Assembly (NCBI RefSeq): GCF_004137685.1
Contig: NZ_QYBB01000015.1
Location: 1-64,000 of the forward strand
Direction: 5' to 3'
DNA: 64,000 bases
Origin: Lichenibacterium minor
GTDB lineage: Bacteria; Pseudomonadota; Alphaproteobacteria; Rhizobiales; Beijerinckiaceae
Shown: positions 1 through 8,981 of the stretch, in pieces
Layout of the letters: each line of letters starts with the position of its first letter
How positions within the stretch are numbered: the stretch's first letter is position 1
Notes under the pieces: model-generated
The model's input: the letters and a program-made list of their open reading frames with translations, nothing else
The model's database searches: none
What the model was told of the DNA's origin: nothing
Position numbers and translations under genes: made by a program

Positions 1-2
1 TG

Positions 3-266
3 ACGCAGCAGAACGCCGCCATGGTGGAGGAGTCCACGGCCGCCAGCCACGCCCTGTCGCGGGAAACGGCGGAGCTCAGCCGGCTGATCGACGGGTTCCG
101 GCTGGGCGACGCCGCCCCGGCGGCGCGCCACGCCCCGGCACCCGCACCCGCACCCGTTCCGGCCCGTCGCCCGGCCTCGACCCCGGTCCCGGCCCTCCGC
201 ACCACGGGCCGGGGCGGCGCCGCGCTCGCCCCGGCCGCCACCGCCGCAGATTGGGAAGAGTTCTGA
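3..266 (+). CDS. Methyl-accepting chemotaxis protein, C-terminal end (partial)
   Basis: Only the last 87 codons are present; the gene begins upstream of the window. The first residues (TQQNAAMVEESTAASHALS) are the conserved tail of an MCP cytoplasmic signalling helix. They are followed by a Pro/Ala-rich linker of about 60 residues and a C-terminal DWEEF. A flexible linker ending in a W-x-x-F pentapeptide is how some receptors tether CheR and CheB (NWETF in enteric bacteria), so this receptor probably recruits the CheR encoded downstream. Its stop codon overlaps the next start (TGATG), so it is the promoter-proximal part of the chemotaxis operon. The sensing domain cannot be described. Confidence 0.9.
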   Translation, partial: TQQNAAMVEESTAASHALSRETAELSRLIDGFRLGDAAPAARHAPAPAPAPVPARRPASTPVPALRTTGRGGAALAPAATAADWEEF

Positions 267-625
267 TGGCCGCCGCCCCCCGCACCAACCGCCGCCGGGT
301 TCGTCCCAGTCCCGCCCCGGCCGACCTCACACCCGAACCGGTGCAGACCATGACCCCCTTCAGGCTTGACGAGACCCTGGACCTCCGCGCGGCGGGCGTG
401 CTCCGCGCGGCTCTCCTGGAGCGCCGCGGCGCGGACCTCCAGGTCGACGCCTCGTCGGTCGTCCACCTCGGCGGCCTCTGCGCCCAGGTGCTCGCCGCCG
501 CCGCCCTGACCTGGGCCGCCGACGGCGTCGCCCTCACCTTCCCGGCCGCTTCCGACGCCTTCGAGCAGGGCGCGCGGCTGCTGGGCCTCCATTCAACTCT
601 GCTTTCCGAAGGTTTTCCCACATGA
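266..625 (+). CDS. STAS-domain protein of the chemotaxis operon
   Basis: A small protein of 119 residues from the ATG that overlaps the MCP stop; an in-frame TTG 15 bases upstream and an ATG at 350 are alternatives. After a basic, Pro-rich N-terminus, residues from about 29 on (MTPFRLDETLDLRAAGVLR...) form a STAS-like alpha/beta fold. It includes the segment VDASSVVHLGGLCAQVL, where the phosphorylatable Ser of anti-sigma antagonists would lie. STAS proteins are a known component of alphaproteobacterial che operons, but their exact role is not settled. It overlaps cheY by 4 bases (ATGA), so co-translation is likely. Confidence 0.8.
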   Translation: MAAAPRTNRRRVRPSPAPADLTPEPVQTMTPFRLDETLDLRAAGVLRAALLERRGADLQVDASSVVHLGGLCAQVLAAAALTWAADGVALTFPAASDAFEQGARLLGLHSTLLSEGFPT

Positions 626-987
626 CCAAGACGGTTCTCACGGTCGACGACAGCCGAACCATCAGGGACATGCTGCGCGTGACCCTGTCCTCCGCCGGCT
701 ATGCGGTCCTCCAGGCCGAGGACGGCCAGCAGGGCCTCGACATGTTGGGCGACGCCAAGCCCGACGTGATCATCACGGACATCAACATGCCCCGGCTCGA
801 CGGCTACGGCTTCATCGCGGGCGTGCGCGCCCACGGCGACCTGCGCGCCGTGCCGATCCTGGTGCTGTCGACCGAAAGCGACGCTGAAAAGAAGCAGCGC
901 GCCCGCGCCGCCGGCGCGACCGGCTGGATCGTCAAGCCGTTCGACCCCGCGAAGCTCGTGGACGCCGTCCGCCGCGTCGCCGCCTGA
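622..987 (+). CDS. cheY: CheY-type single-domain response regulator
   Basis: A stand-alone receiver domain of 121 residues. Acidic pair D9-D10, phospho-acceptor D53 (in TDINMPRLDG), the conserved Thr/Ser (VLSTES) and Lys (VKPFD) are all visible. It would take phosphate from CheA and bind the flagellar switch. It has no output domain. It starts with an ATGA overlap on the STAS gene and lies directly before cheA. A second CheY follows cheB, so one of the two may serve as a phosphate sink, as described in Rhizobiales. Which one contacts the motor cannot be told from sequence. Confidence 0.95.
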   Translation: MTKTVLTVDDSRTIRDMLRVTLSSAGYAVLQAEDGQQGLDMLGDAKPDVIITDINMPRLDGYGFIAGVRAHGDLRAVPILVLSTESDAEKKQRARAAGATGWIVKPFDPAKLVDAVRRVAA

Positions 988-1021
988 CAGCCCAGACCGC
1001 CGACATCGAGGAACCCCCATC

Positions 1022-3214
1022 GTGGACGCTCTGGCCGAAATCAAACAGACCTTCTTCGCGGAATGCGAGGAGCAGCTCGTCGAGCTCGAGACGGGCCTGC
1101 TCGCCATCGAGGCGGGCGACCACGATTCCGAGACCATCAACGCGGTGTTCCGCGCGGTCCATTCCGTGAAGGGCGGGGCCGGAGCGTTCAACCTCACCGA
1201 CCTCGTCCACTTCGCCCACACGTTCGAGAACGCGATGGACCTCGTCCGGGTCGGGCGCCTCGCCCCCGCCCCGGCGCTGATCCGGGTGATGCTGCGCGCC
1301 GCCGACATCCTGGCCGACCTCGTGCGCGCCGCGAGGGCCGACGCCCCCCACGACGCCGCGAGCGCCGCCGTGGTGGCGGCGGATCTGACGGTCGCCTGCG
1401 CGGGCGCCGCCCCCAAGGGCAGCACCGCGGCGGCCCAGGCCGCCGCCGCGCCGGCCGAGGACGCCTTCGCCTTCGTGCCGCTCGCCGTCGACCTGTCGGA
1501 GTTCGGCGACCTCGGGGACGCGGTCGACCTCGCGCCCGCCCCGGCGGCGAACCGCTTCCGCATCGTGTTCCAGCCGCGGCCCGAGCTCTACGCCAAGGGC
1601 AACGACACCACGATCCTGATGCGCGAGCTGGCGTTGCTCGGCGCGCTCGACGTGTCCTGCGACGCGTCGGGCCTGCCCGGCCTCGCCGACATCGACCCCG
1701 AAGGCGCCTACCTCACCTGGACGGCGACGCTCGACACGGAGCGCGACGAGGCGGCGGTGCGCGACATCTTCGACTTCGTCGAGTGGGACAGCAGCCTGAC
1801 GATCGAGGCCGTCGCCGACGCGGCGCCCCCGGCCGAGCCGGAGTTCGAGTTCCAGGCCATCCCGGTGCTGGAACTGCCCGACCTCGACCTGCCCGAGCCG
1901 GAGCCCGCCCCCGAGGTGCAGCAGCCCGCCGCCGCCAACGTGGTGGCCCTGCCGACCCCGTCCCGCGAGGCCGCGCCTTCCGCCGAGGCCGCAGCTCAGC
2001 CCGGCGTGCAGGCGTCGCCGACGATCCGCGTCGACCTCGTGCGCGTCGATCGCCTGATCGACCTCGTGGGCGAACTCGTGATCAACCAGGCCATGCTGGC
2101 CGAGCGCGTGAACGAGGCGGGCCTCGCCCGCATGTCGCAGGTCGCGGTGGGCCTCGACGAACTGGAGCAGCTGACGCGCGAAATCCAGGACAGCGTCATG
2201 GCGATCCGGGCGCAGCCGGTGAAGTCGGTGTTCCAGCGCATGCCGCGCCTCGCCCGCGAGGTGGCGGCCCAGGTCGGAAAGACCGTGCGCCTCGTCACCG
2301 AGGGCGAGAACACCGAAGTCGACAAGACCGTGATCGAGCGGCTGTCCGACCCCCTCACCCACATGATCCGCAACGCCATCGACCACGGGCTCGAGAAGCC
2401 CGAAGCGCGGCGCGCGGCCGGCAAGCCCGAGGAAGGGCAGGTGCGCCTGTCGGCGCTGCACCGTTCGGGCCGGATCGTCATCGAGATCTCGGACGACGGC
2501 GTGGGCATCAACCGCGAGCGCGTGCGCGCCATCGCGGTCGAGAAGGGGCTCATCCCGGCCGACAGCAAGCTGACCGACGACGAGACGGACAACCTCATCT
2601 TCCTGCCCGGCTTCTCGACCGCCGCCGTGGTGTCCGACATTTCGGGCCGGGGCGTGGGCATGGACGTGGTGAAGCGCTCCATCCAGGCGCTCGGCGGCCG
2701 CATCTCCATCGCGTCGGTGCCCGGCAAGGGCTCCACCTTCACGATGAGCCTGCCGCTGACCCTGGCGGTGCTGGACGGCATGGTGGTGACGGTGGCGGGC
2801 CACACGCTCGTCATCCCGCTCACCGCCATCGTCGAGATCCTGCTGCCCAAGGCCACCGAGGTGCACGGCTTCGGCGGCGCGTCCCGGGTCATCCGGGTGC
2901 GCAACGGCTTCATCCCGCTCGTCGACGTCGGCGAGGTGATGGGCTTCCGCGGGCCGCTCGACGACGCCCGCGCCGGCGTGGCGCTGCTGGTCGAGGTCGA
3001 AGGCGGGGCGCGCTCGGCGCTCCTCGTCGACGCCATCCAGGGCCAGCGCCAGGTCGTCATCAAGAGCCTCGAATCCAACTACGGCCACGTTCCCGGCATC
3101 GCCGCCGCCACGATCCTCGGCGACGGCCGCGTGGCCCTGATCCTCGACGTCGACGCCGCGGCGGCTTCCGGGCCGCGCGGCACCGCCGACCTCACCCTCG
3201 CCCTCGCAGGATGA
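1022..3214 (+). CDS. cheA: Chemotaxis histidine kinase CheA
   Basis: A 730-residue CheA starting at GTG with GAGGAA upstream. Domains in order: Hpt/P1 (residues 1-105) with phospho-acceptor H47 in [10 protein letters not shown]; a low-complexity, acidic Pro/Ala linker containing a second small domain (about 175-265, P2 position); dimerisation/P3 (about 335-400, [18 protein letters not shown]); HATPase (N box [13 protein letters not shown]1 SDDGVGIN, G2 GRGVGMDVV); and a C-terminal CheW-like domain. It receives receptor signals through CheW and phosphorylates the CheY proteins and CheB. The length is typical, and all ATP-binding boxes are intact. Confidence 0.97.
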   Translation: MDALAEIKQTFFAECEEQLVELETGLLAIEAGDHDSETINAVFRAVHSVKGGAGAFNLTDLVHFAHTFENAMDLVRVGRLAPAPALIRVMLRAADILADLVRAARADAPHDAASAAVVAADLTVACAGAAPKGSTAAAQAAAAPAEDAFAFVPLAVDLSEFGDLGDAVDLAPAPAANRFRIVFQPRPELYAKGNDTTILMRELALLGALDVSCDASGLPGLADIDPEGAYLTWTATLDTERDEAAVRDIFDFVEWDSSLTIEAVADAAPPAEPEFEFQAIPVLELPDLDLPEPEPAPEVQQPAAANVVALPTPSREAAPSAEAAAQPGVQASPTIRVDLVRVDRLIDLVGELVINQAMLAERVNEAGLARMSQVAVGLDELEQLTREIQDSVMAIRAQPVKSVFQRMPRLAREVAAQVGKTVRLVTEGENTEVDKTVIERLSDPLTHMIRNAIDHGLEKPEARRAAGKPEEGQVRLSALHRSGRIVIEISDDGVGINRERVRAIAVEKGLIPADSKLTDDETDNLIFLPGFSTAAVVSDISGRGVGMDVVKRSIQALGGRISIASVPGKGSTFTMSLPLTLAVLDGMVVTVAGHTLVIPLTAIVEILLPKATEVHGFGGASRVIRVRNGFIPLVDVGEVMGFRGPLDDARAGVALLVEVEGGARSALLVDAIQGQRQVVIKSLESNYGHVPGIAAATILGDGRVALILDVDAAAASGPRGTADLTLALAG

Positions 3215-3690
3215 CTTCCCCGATGAACCAAGCCCAGAAGACCGAAGGCGCGGGATCGCGCGAGCTGATCTCCTTCCTGATCGGCACCCAGGAGTTCTGC
3301 GTCGACATCATGTCGGTGCGCGAGATCCGCGGCTGGACTCCCGCGACCCCGCTGCCCCATTCGCCGCCCTTCGTGCGCGGCGTCATCAACCTGCGCGGCG
3401 CCGTGCTGTCGATCGTCGACCTCGCGGCCCGGCTGGGCTTCCCCCCCACCGAGCCGTCCGCCCGGGCCGTCATCATCGTGGCCCAGGTCGGCTGCCAGGT
3501 CGTCGGGCTCCTGGTCGACGCCGTGACGGGCATCCTCACCGTCACGGCCGACACCGTGCAGCCGACGCCCGACGTCGCGTCCGACATGGCGCGCAGCTTC
3601 GTCACCGGCGTGCTGGCGGTCGAGGGCCGCATGATCAGCCTGATCACGCTGGACCACGTCCTGCCCTCTGTCGAGCGGCAGGCCGCATGA
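3211..3690 (+). CDS. cheW: Chemotaxis coupling protein CheW
   Basis: A 159-residue CheW that couples receptors to CheA. It is a single CheW domain (residues about 15-150) with the typical core [14 protein letters not shown] followed by [20 protein letters not shown] at 3211 overlaps the cheA stop by 4 bases; ATG at 3223 is an alternative start. It overlaps cheR by 4 bases at its end. No unusual features. Confidence 0.96.
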   Translation: MTSPMNQAQKTEGAGSRELISFLIGTQEFCVDIMSVREIRGWTPATPLPHSPPFVRGVINLRGAVLSIVDLAARLGFPPTEPSARAVIIVAQVGCQVVGLLVDAVTGILTVTADTVQPTPDVASDMARSFVTGVLAVEGRMISLITLDHVLPSVERQAA

Positions 3691-4598
3691 CCGTCGTCCA
3701 GGCCTCCTCCCGCCCGCGGCCGGGAGTCGCGCGTCCGGACAGCATCGTCGAGGGGGAGTTCGCGTTCCGGGCGGAGGACTTCCGCCGCATCGCCGCCATC
3801 CTGCACGCCGATGCGGGCATCTTCCTGCCCGAAACCAAATCGACCCTGGTGTATTCGCGGCTCGTGAAGCGGCTGCGGCTGCTCGGCATCGGCTCGTTCC
3901 GCGACTATTGCGCCTTCCTCGACGAATCGTCGGGCGCCGACGAGCGCCAGCAGATGATGGCGGCGCTGACCACCAACGTGACGCGGTTCTTCCGGGAGCC
4001 GCACCACTTCGAGCACCTCAAGACCGCCGTCCTGCCGCCCCTGCTCGCCGCCGCCAAGCGCGGCGGCCGCGTCAGGATCTGGTCGGCGGGCTGTTCGCGG
4101 GGGCACGAGCCCTATTCCATGGCGATGACGGTGCTGTCGCTGATGCCCGACGCGGCCGACCGCGACGTCCGCATCCTCGCCACCGACATCGATCCCAACG
4201 TGGTCGAGGAGGGGCGCGCCGGCGTCTACGACCGCGCGGCGCTCGAAGGCACCCCGCCGGCCGCGCTGACGCGCTTTTTCCGGCAGGACGGCGCGCGCGG
4301 CAACGCCGCGCTGTTTTCCGCCACGGACGACATGCGCCGCCTCGTCACGTTCCGCGAGCTCAACCTCATCGGCACCTGGCCGATGGCGGGGATGTTCGAC
4401 GTGGTCTTCTGCCGCAACGTGGTGATCTACTTCGACGAGGCCACGCAGGCCAAGGTTTGGGCCCGCTTCTCCGAAAAACTCGTGCCGGGCGGTACGCTCT
4501 GCATCGGCCATTCGGAACGGCTGTCGGGCCCCGCGCAGGGCCGTTTCACCAACGTCGGCATCACCACCTACCGCCACGACGGGGGAAAGACAGCATGA
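3687..4598 (+). CDS. cheR: Chemoreceptor glutamate methyltransferase CheR
   Basis: A 303-residue SAM-dependent methyltransferase that methylates receptor glutamates for adaptation. The N-terminal helical CheR domain (about 25-85) precedes the Rossmann domain, with the SAM-binding segment [18 protein letters not shown] and the motif [14 protein letters not shown]. It belongs directly with the receptor whose C-terminal DWEEF is read at the start of the window. It has ATGA overlaps with cheW and cheB. The length is slightly above the usual 270-290 residues because of a basic N-terminal extension. Confidence 0.96.
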   Translation: MTVVQASSRPRPGVARPDSIVEGEFAFRAEDFRRIAAILHADAGIFLPETKSTLVYSRLVKRLRLLGIGSFRDYCAFLDESSGADERQQMMAALTTNVTRFFREPHHFEHLKTAVLPPLLAAAKRGGRVRIWSAGCSRGHEPYSMAMTVLSLMPDAADRDVRILATDIDPNVVEEGRAGVYDRAALEGTPPAALTRFFRQDGARGNAALFSATDDMRRLVTFRELNLIGTWPMAGMFDVVFCRNVVIYFDEATQAKVWARFSEKLVPGGTLCIGHSERLSGPAQGRFTNVGITTYRHDGGKTA

Positions 4599-5650
4599 AG
4601 AAGAGCCGCGTCCTCGTCGTCGACGATTCGGCCAGCATGCGTCAGCTCATCTCGGCGGTGCTGTGCACGGCGCCCGACCTCGAGGTGGTGGGCCACGCGG
4701 CCGACCCGCTCGAAGCCCGGCAGGCCATCAAGGACCTGAGCCCCGACGTCGTGACGCTCGACGTCGAGATGCCCAACATGAACGGGCTCGAGTTCCTCGA
4801 AAAGCTGATGCGGCTGCGGCCCATGCCCGTCATCATGGTGTCGAGCCTGACCTCGCGCGGCGGCGAGGTGACGACGCGGGCGCTGGAGATCGGGGCGATC
4901 GACTGCGTGACCAAGCCCGCCCTCGGGGACGCCCGCCCCTTCGGCGACCTCATCGAGAAGGTCCGCATGGCGGCGACGGTGCGGCTGGGCCCGGGCCGCA
5001 CGGCGCCGGCCGCGCCCGCGGCGCGCGGGGCCGACGCCTACGCGCCGGACGGGCGCATCGTCGCCATCGGCGCCTCCACGGGCGGCGTGGAAGCGCTGAC
5101 GGCGGTCCTGACCGCGCTGCCGCCGAACTGCGCCCCCGTGGTGGTGACGCAGCACATGCCAGCGCTGTTCACCCGCAGCTTCGCCGAGCGGCTCGACAAG
5201 CTTTGTGCCGCCACGGTGGCGGAGGCGACCGACGGCGCCCCGCTGTCGCCGGGGCGGGTCTACATCGCCCCGGGCGGGGGACAGCACCTGGAGATCACGG
5301 GCGGCTCGTCGCTGCGCGGCAGCGGCAATCCGCCGCGCTGCCGCCTCAGGGAAGCGCCGCCGGTCAACGGCCATCGCCCGTCGGTGGACGTGCTGTTCGG
5401 CTCCGTCGCCAAGGTGGCGGGCGCCGAAGCCCTGGGCGTGATCCTCACCGGCATGGGGCGCGACGGCGCCGACGGGCTTCTGGCGATGAGGCGGGCCGGG
5501 GCGGCGACACTGGGACAGGACGCGGCGAGTTCGCTGATTTACGGTATGCCCAAGGCGGCCTTCGAGACGGGCGCGGTGGAGCGGCAACTGCCGCTCCGCA
5601 GGATCGGCGCCGAGATCACGGCCATGACGAACAAGACTCACAGGACCTGA
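4595..5650 (+). CDS. cheB: Chemotaxis methylesterase/response regulator CheB
   Basis: A 351-residue two-domain protein. The N-terminal receiver has phospho-acceptor D56 ([11 protein letters not shown]) and K107 in TKPAL. After a short Ala/Pro linker (about 130-150) comes the methylesterase domain, with a serine-hydrolase triad recognisable as S161 (GASTGG), H187 (TQHMP) and D290 (GMGRDGADG). It demethylates, and in some species deamidates, receptor side chains when phosphorylated by CheA. The ATG overlaps the cheR stop by 4 bases. Standard length. Confidence 0.96.
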   Translation: MKKSRVLVVDDSASMRQLISAVLCTAPDLEVVGHAADPLEARQAIKDLSPDVVTLDVEMPNMNGLEFLEKLMRLRPMPVIMVSSLTSRGGEVTTRALEIGAIDCVTKPALGDARPFGDLIEKVRMAATVRLGPGRTAPAAPAARGADAYAPDGRIVAIGASTGGVEALTAVLTALPPNCAPVVVTQHMPALFTRSFAERLDKLCAATVAEATDGAPLSPGRVYIAPGGGQHLEITGGSSLRGSGNPPRCRLREAPPVNGHRPSVDVLFGSVAKVAGAEALGVILTGMGRDGADGLLAMRRAGAATLGQDAASSLIYGMPKAAFETGAVERQLPLRRIGAEITAMTNKTHRT

Positions 5651-5655
5651 CCCCG

Positions 5656-6045
5656 ATGCCGCTCGCCTCAGTTCTGAAAGTGATGATCGCCGACGACCAG
5701 CAGACCAGCCGTCTGTTGATCCGCTCTGCGCTGTCGGACATCGGCATCACCAACGTCGCCATGGCCAAGGACGGCGAGGAGGCGCTCCAGATGTTGATGA
5801 AGAGCCCCGTCCACCTGGTGATCTCCGATTACCACATGCCCAAGCTCAACGGCGTCGAGCTGTTGCGCGCCGTTCGGGCGCATGGGCCGACCCAGAAGAG
5901 CGCCTTCTTCCTCCTGACCGGCGTTGAGGACACGGAGTTCCTCAAGCTGGCCATGAGCCTCAAGGTCAACAACTACCTGAAGAAGCCCGTCTCGGTGCCC
6001 GAGCTGAAGAAGAAGATCGAAGCGGTCTTCGGGGGGCTGCAGTGA
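5656..6045 (+). CDS. Second CheY-type response regulator
   Basis: A 129-residue receiver-only protein. D13-D14, phospho-acceptor D58 (ISDYHMPKLNG), T in LLTGVED and K in LKKPVSVPELKKKI are present. The sequence is clearly different from the CheY at 622-987 and closer in style to the motor-binding CheY of enteric bacteria (conserved YHMPKLNG and KPVSVPELK). It starts 5 bases after cheB and overlaps cheD by 4 bases. The operon therefore makes two separate phosphate acceptors. Confidence 0.93.
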   Translation: MPLASVLKVMIADDQQTSRLLIRSALSDIGITNVAMAKDGEEALQMLMKSPVHLVISDYHMPKLNGVELLRAVRAHGPTQKSAFFLLTGVEDTEFLKLAMSLKVNNYLKKPVSVPELKKKIEAVFGGLQ

Positions 6046-6575
6046 AGCGGGCCGAGGACGGCTCCTTCAACCTCAACATCGTCCAGGGCGAGCAGCGGGT
6101 CAGCGAGGACCCGTCCGAATGCGTGTCCACGCTGCTCGGCTCCTGCGTGGCGGCCTGCCTGCACGATCCCGTGGCGCGGGTGGGGGGCATGAACCACTTC
6201 CTGCTGCCCGGCGGCGAGGGGGACCGCAGCCACGCCGAGCGCTTCAGCGTCCACGCCATGGAACTGCTGGTCAACGCGCTTCTGGCGCGCGGCGCGTCCC
6301 GGTCGCGGCTCGAGGCCAAGCTGTTCGGGGGCGCCAGCACCATGCACGGCTTGTCCGACATCGGCGCCATGAACGCGGGCTTCGCGGTGCGGTTCCTCGC
6401 GCGCGAAGGGATCGGCCTCGGGTCCTCCTGCCTCGGCGGGGACCGGGGCCGGCGCATCCAGTTCTGGCCCGTGTCGGGGCGGGCGCGGCGCCGCTTCATG
6501 GCGGCGACGGAAGCCCTGCCGCCGCAGCGCGCCGCGCCGCCGCCGCCCGCTTCGGGCGCGCTGGAGCTCTTCTGA
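6042..6575 (+). CDS. cheD: Chemoreceptor glutamine deamidase CheD
   Basis: A 177-residue CheD, which converts specific receptor glutamines to glutamates and can act with CheY or CheC phosphatases. The catalytic Cys and His are recognisable as C35 (TLLGSCVAACLHDP) and H52 (GGMNHFLLP); a Ser/Thr pair at 29-30 lies where the third catalytic residue is expected. The segment LEAKLFGGASTM is also family-typical. The C-terminus is an Ala/Pro-rich tail ending LELF. The start overlaps the preceding cheY stop. Confidence 0.94.
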   Translation: MKRAEDGSFNLNIVQGEQRVSEDPSECVSTLLGSCVAACLHDPVARVGGMNHFLLPGGEGDRSHAERFSVHAMELLVNALLARGASRSRLEAKLFGGASTMHGLSDIGAMNAGFAVRFLAREGIGLGSSCLGGDRGRRIQFWPVSGRARRRFMAATEALPPQRAAPPPPASGALELF

Positions 6576-6583
6576 GAAGCGGT

Positions 6584-7012
6584 ATGCTGATGACCATCGA
6601 CCCGCTCGCCCCGCCGGCGCGGACCGCACGGCGCCGTTCTCCGGCGACCGTCGCCGCCGACCCGGCCCAGACGGCCGCCGCCGCCGACGCCGCGCTGCTG
6701 GTCCGCCGGGTCGGCGACGCGCTCGGCGACCTGGCGCTCGCGGTCGACGGCCTCCAGGTCGGCCTCGGGCCGACCCTGGCGGCCGCGGCCGTGCAGGACC
6801 CCGCCCTCCTGCTGGAAGCGCAGAAGCTCGATCTCGTGTCCCAGTCGCTGAGGGGGCTGATGGACTTCCTCGCCGCCGTCGGCCAACGCCGCATCGGCCA
6901 AGAACCCCTCCACATCGACCGCGTGGCCGCCTCGCTCACCCTGAAGAGCCTCGCCGACCGCCTGGGCGGCGCGTCTCCCGCCATCGCCGCCGACGAGGCG
7001 GACTGGTTCTGA
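6584..7012 (+). CDS. Unassigned helical protein closing the chemotaxis operon
   Basis: A protein of 142 residues (140 if the ATG at 6590 is used), 8 bases after cheD and the last gene of the operon. After a disordered basic N-terminus the sequence is predicted to be almost entirely helical (about 40-125), with LDLVSQSLRGLMDFLAAV in the middle, and it ends in an acidic tail ADEADWF. I do not recognise the family. The position, helical make-up and an acidic C-terminal peptide ending in an aromatic residue are reminiscent of CheZ-type phosphatases, whose C-terminal peptide binds CheY-P. The conserved CheZ catalytic motif is not clear, so this is a suggestion only. Confidence 0.65.
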   Translation: MLMTIDPLAPPARTARRRSPATVAADPAQTAAAADAALLVRRVGDALGDLALAVDGLQVGLGPTLAAAAVQDPALLLEAQKLDLVSQSLRGLMDFLAAVGQRRIGQEPLHIDRVAASLTLKSLADRLGGASPAIAADEADWF

Positions 7013-7469
7013 CGACCCGGTCGGCCTGATCCACCCCCCAGACATGGGATCGATCGGCAGGGCGATCGGCCATCGCGGACGCGGTGAAGCAGGCCAGGTC
7101 CGGTGTCACCAACGGGGTGCCGCGCACGAACGTTTCTCGTGGCGCGAGTTCCAGCTTGGCGGAAACCGGACCGCCATGGCGGCCGTCCCGAGTTCGAGCC
7201 GACCGCCGGTGTCCGCCCGCTCTGGAGCCCGCTGTCGCGCGGCACGGACGGCGATCGCGGGTCGGCACCGGCTATCGTCTGCCGGACGGCAGGGCTGGGC
7301 GGGAAGCGCGCTGGCCGGCTTCAGGCGGAGGTCGTGGGGCGGCGGCCGACGGGCACCGCTCGGCACCCTCGCCCCTCCGACGCCGGACCGACCCGGCCCC
7401 CCGGTCTCCGACGGATCGCCCCCAGGGCGAACCTTGCCGGCCCGCCCGGTTTGGTCGACGGCTCCTGGA
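7013..7469. other. Intergenic region between convergent operons
   Basis: This holds 457 bases between the end of the chemotaxis operon and the end of the GGDEF-EAL gene, which are transcribed towards each other. Overlapping frames are open on both strands, but none shows a domain, a good ribosome binding site or family-like composition. No clear terminator hairpin with a T tract was found. Confidence 0.5.
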
Positions 7470-8981
7470 TCACCGATGTCCGCGCGCGCCGGCGAGGCGC
7501 ATCGGGGAGGTCGACCGCAGCGGACTGCTGGACCGGCCGATGCTGTAGCTCGTCCGGCTGACTGCGAAGTCCTCGAGCGGGACGGGTTTCGAGAAGTAAT
7601 AGCCCTGAGCGTGGCGGATCTTGGTCGCACCCGCCAAGTACGTCAGCTCCTCGATGCTTTCGAGCCCTTCGGCGATGACCGTCATGTCGAGAGCGTGGCC
7701 GAGCGACTCGATCGCCTTCAGGATGATCTGGCTGCGCGGCCGGCGGTGAATGTCCGAGATGAACGAGCGATCGATCTTGAGTTCGTCGGCCGTGAGGTCG
7801 GCCAAGGCCGACAGGGACGAGTAGCCCACGCCGAAGTCGTCGATGGACACCTTGGCGCCGATCTGGCGCAGCATCGGCAGAACGTGCGCCTGGAGCGCGC
7901 TCTTGACGAAGAACGCCTCCTCGGTGAACTCGATCATGAACCTTTCGGCGAGCCCGGTGTCCGCGAGGTCGCCGACGAAGTCCGTCATGAAGCCGATGTC
8001 GCCGGCCTGCTTGGCGGCGACGTTGAGGCTGATCGTGGTGCCCTCGCCGAACACGGCATCGATGTCCGCGACCGCCGCGACGGTCTCGTCCAGCACCATG
8101 CGGGTGATGTCGTCGATCATGCCGAGTTCCACCGCGAGGGCGATGAACTCGCCCGGCCCCTGGATGACGCCGGCCTCGTCACGCCACCGCAGCAGGACTT
8201 CCACCCCGACGGTGCGGTGCGTGTGGATGTCCACCTTGGGCTGGTAGGCACACAGGAAACGCCGGTCGCGGAGCGCCGAGCGGAGGCGCTGCTCGGCCTC
8301 GGTGCGCGCCGCGGCGGCGCTCCGCATCGCGCCGTCGAACACGGCGATCGCCCCCTTCCTGTCGCTCTTGACGCGGTACATCGCGAGGTCGGCATTGCGC
8401 CGCAGCGTTTCGAAGTCCTGACCATGGCCGGGATAAAGGCTGATGCCGATCGACGCCGAGGTGAAGATCTCGTGGCCGTCCGCCAGCATGGGCTCCTTCA
8501 GCCGCCGCAGCGCGGTCTCGACGTCCGCCATCCTGTCGGTCGCGCCGTCGAGCAGGATGACGAACTCGTCCCCTCCGATGCGGGCCAGGAAGCTGCCGCT
8601 CGGGAGGCAGCCGTTGAGGCGCCCGGCGACCCTGATGAGGATCTCGTCGCCGACGGCATGGCCGTAATGGTCGTTGATCTGCTTGAAGCCGTCGAGGTCC
8701 ACGAAGGCCAGGGTGAAGGCGCATCCGCCCCGGCGCATCAGTTCGGTGACGGCGTGCTGCAGGTGGAACCGGTTCGGCAGCCCCGTGAGGTCATCGTAGT
8801 AGGCGCGGCGGAACAGTTCCGGATCGGTGCCGACCTGCGGCTGCACATCGACGCCCGTCCGCCGCGGGTCGCCATCGTGGTGTCGCGGGGCGCCGGGCAC
8901 CGGCGCGGGGGCGTCGAACATGGGGTGAATGTCCTGTTCCGGTCGGGCAGCGTCCATCGACGGCGGCATCGCGGCGCTCAC
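7470..8981 (-). CDS. GGDEF-EAL cyclic-di-GMP synthase/phosphodiesterase
   Basis: A 503-residue protein from a GTG overlapping the upstream herA-like stop by 4 bases (GTGA). Residues about 1-60 are unrelated to known sensor domains. The GGDEF domain (about 65-225) carries an intact GGDEF at 136-140 but no RxxD inhibitory site. The EAL domain (about 240-490) has EVL at 261-263 instead of EAL, with the usual catalytic set visible: N in SLNVAAK, EFTEE, IDDFG, K in LKIDRSF, IAEGLES and QGYYFSKP. Either or both activities are possible. No membrane segment is seen, so it is cytoplasmic. Overlap with a HerA-type ATPase gene is the unusual feature. Confidence 0.93.
   Translation of the reverse strand: MSAAMPPSMDAARPEQDIHPMFDAPAPVPGAPRHHDGDPRRTGVDVQPQVGTDPELFRRAYYDDLTGLPNRFHLQHAVTELMRRGGCAFTLAFVDLDGFKQINDHYGHAVGDEILIRVAGRLNGCLPSGSFLARIGGDEFVILLDGATDRMADVETALRRLKEPMLADGHEIFTSASIGISLYPGHGQDFETLRRNADLAMYRVKSDRKGAIAVFDGAMRSAAAARTEAEQRLRSALRDRRFLCAYQPKVDIHTHRTVGVEVLLRWRDEAGVIQGPGEFIALAVELGMIDDITRMVLDETVAAVADIDAVFGEGTTISLNVAAKQAGDIGFMTDFVGDLADTGLAERFMIEFTEEAFFVKSALQAHVLPMLRQIGAKVSIDDFGVGYSSLSALADLTADELKIDRSFISDIHRRPRSQIILKAIESLGHALDMTVIAEGLESIEELTYLAGATKIRHAQGYYFSKPVPLEDFAVSRTSYSIGRSSSPLRSTSPMRLAGARGHR

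Noticed and set aside
932..3088. Very long open frame on the minus strand opposite cheA
   Set aside because: It mirrors the codon positions of a clear CheA and encodes an Arg/His/Asp-rich sequence with no domain; long antisense frames are expected at this GC content.
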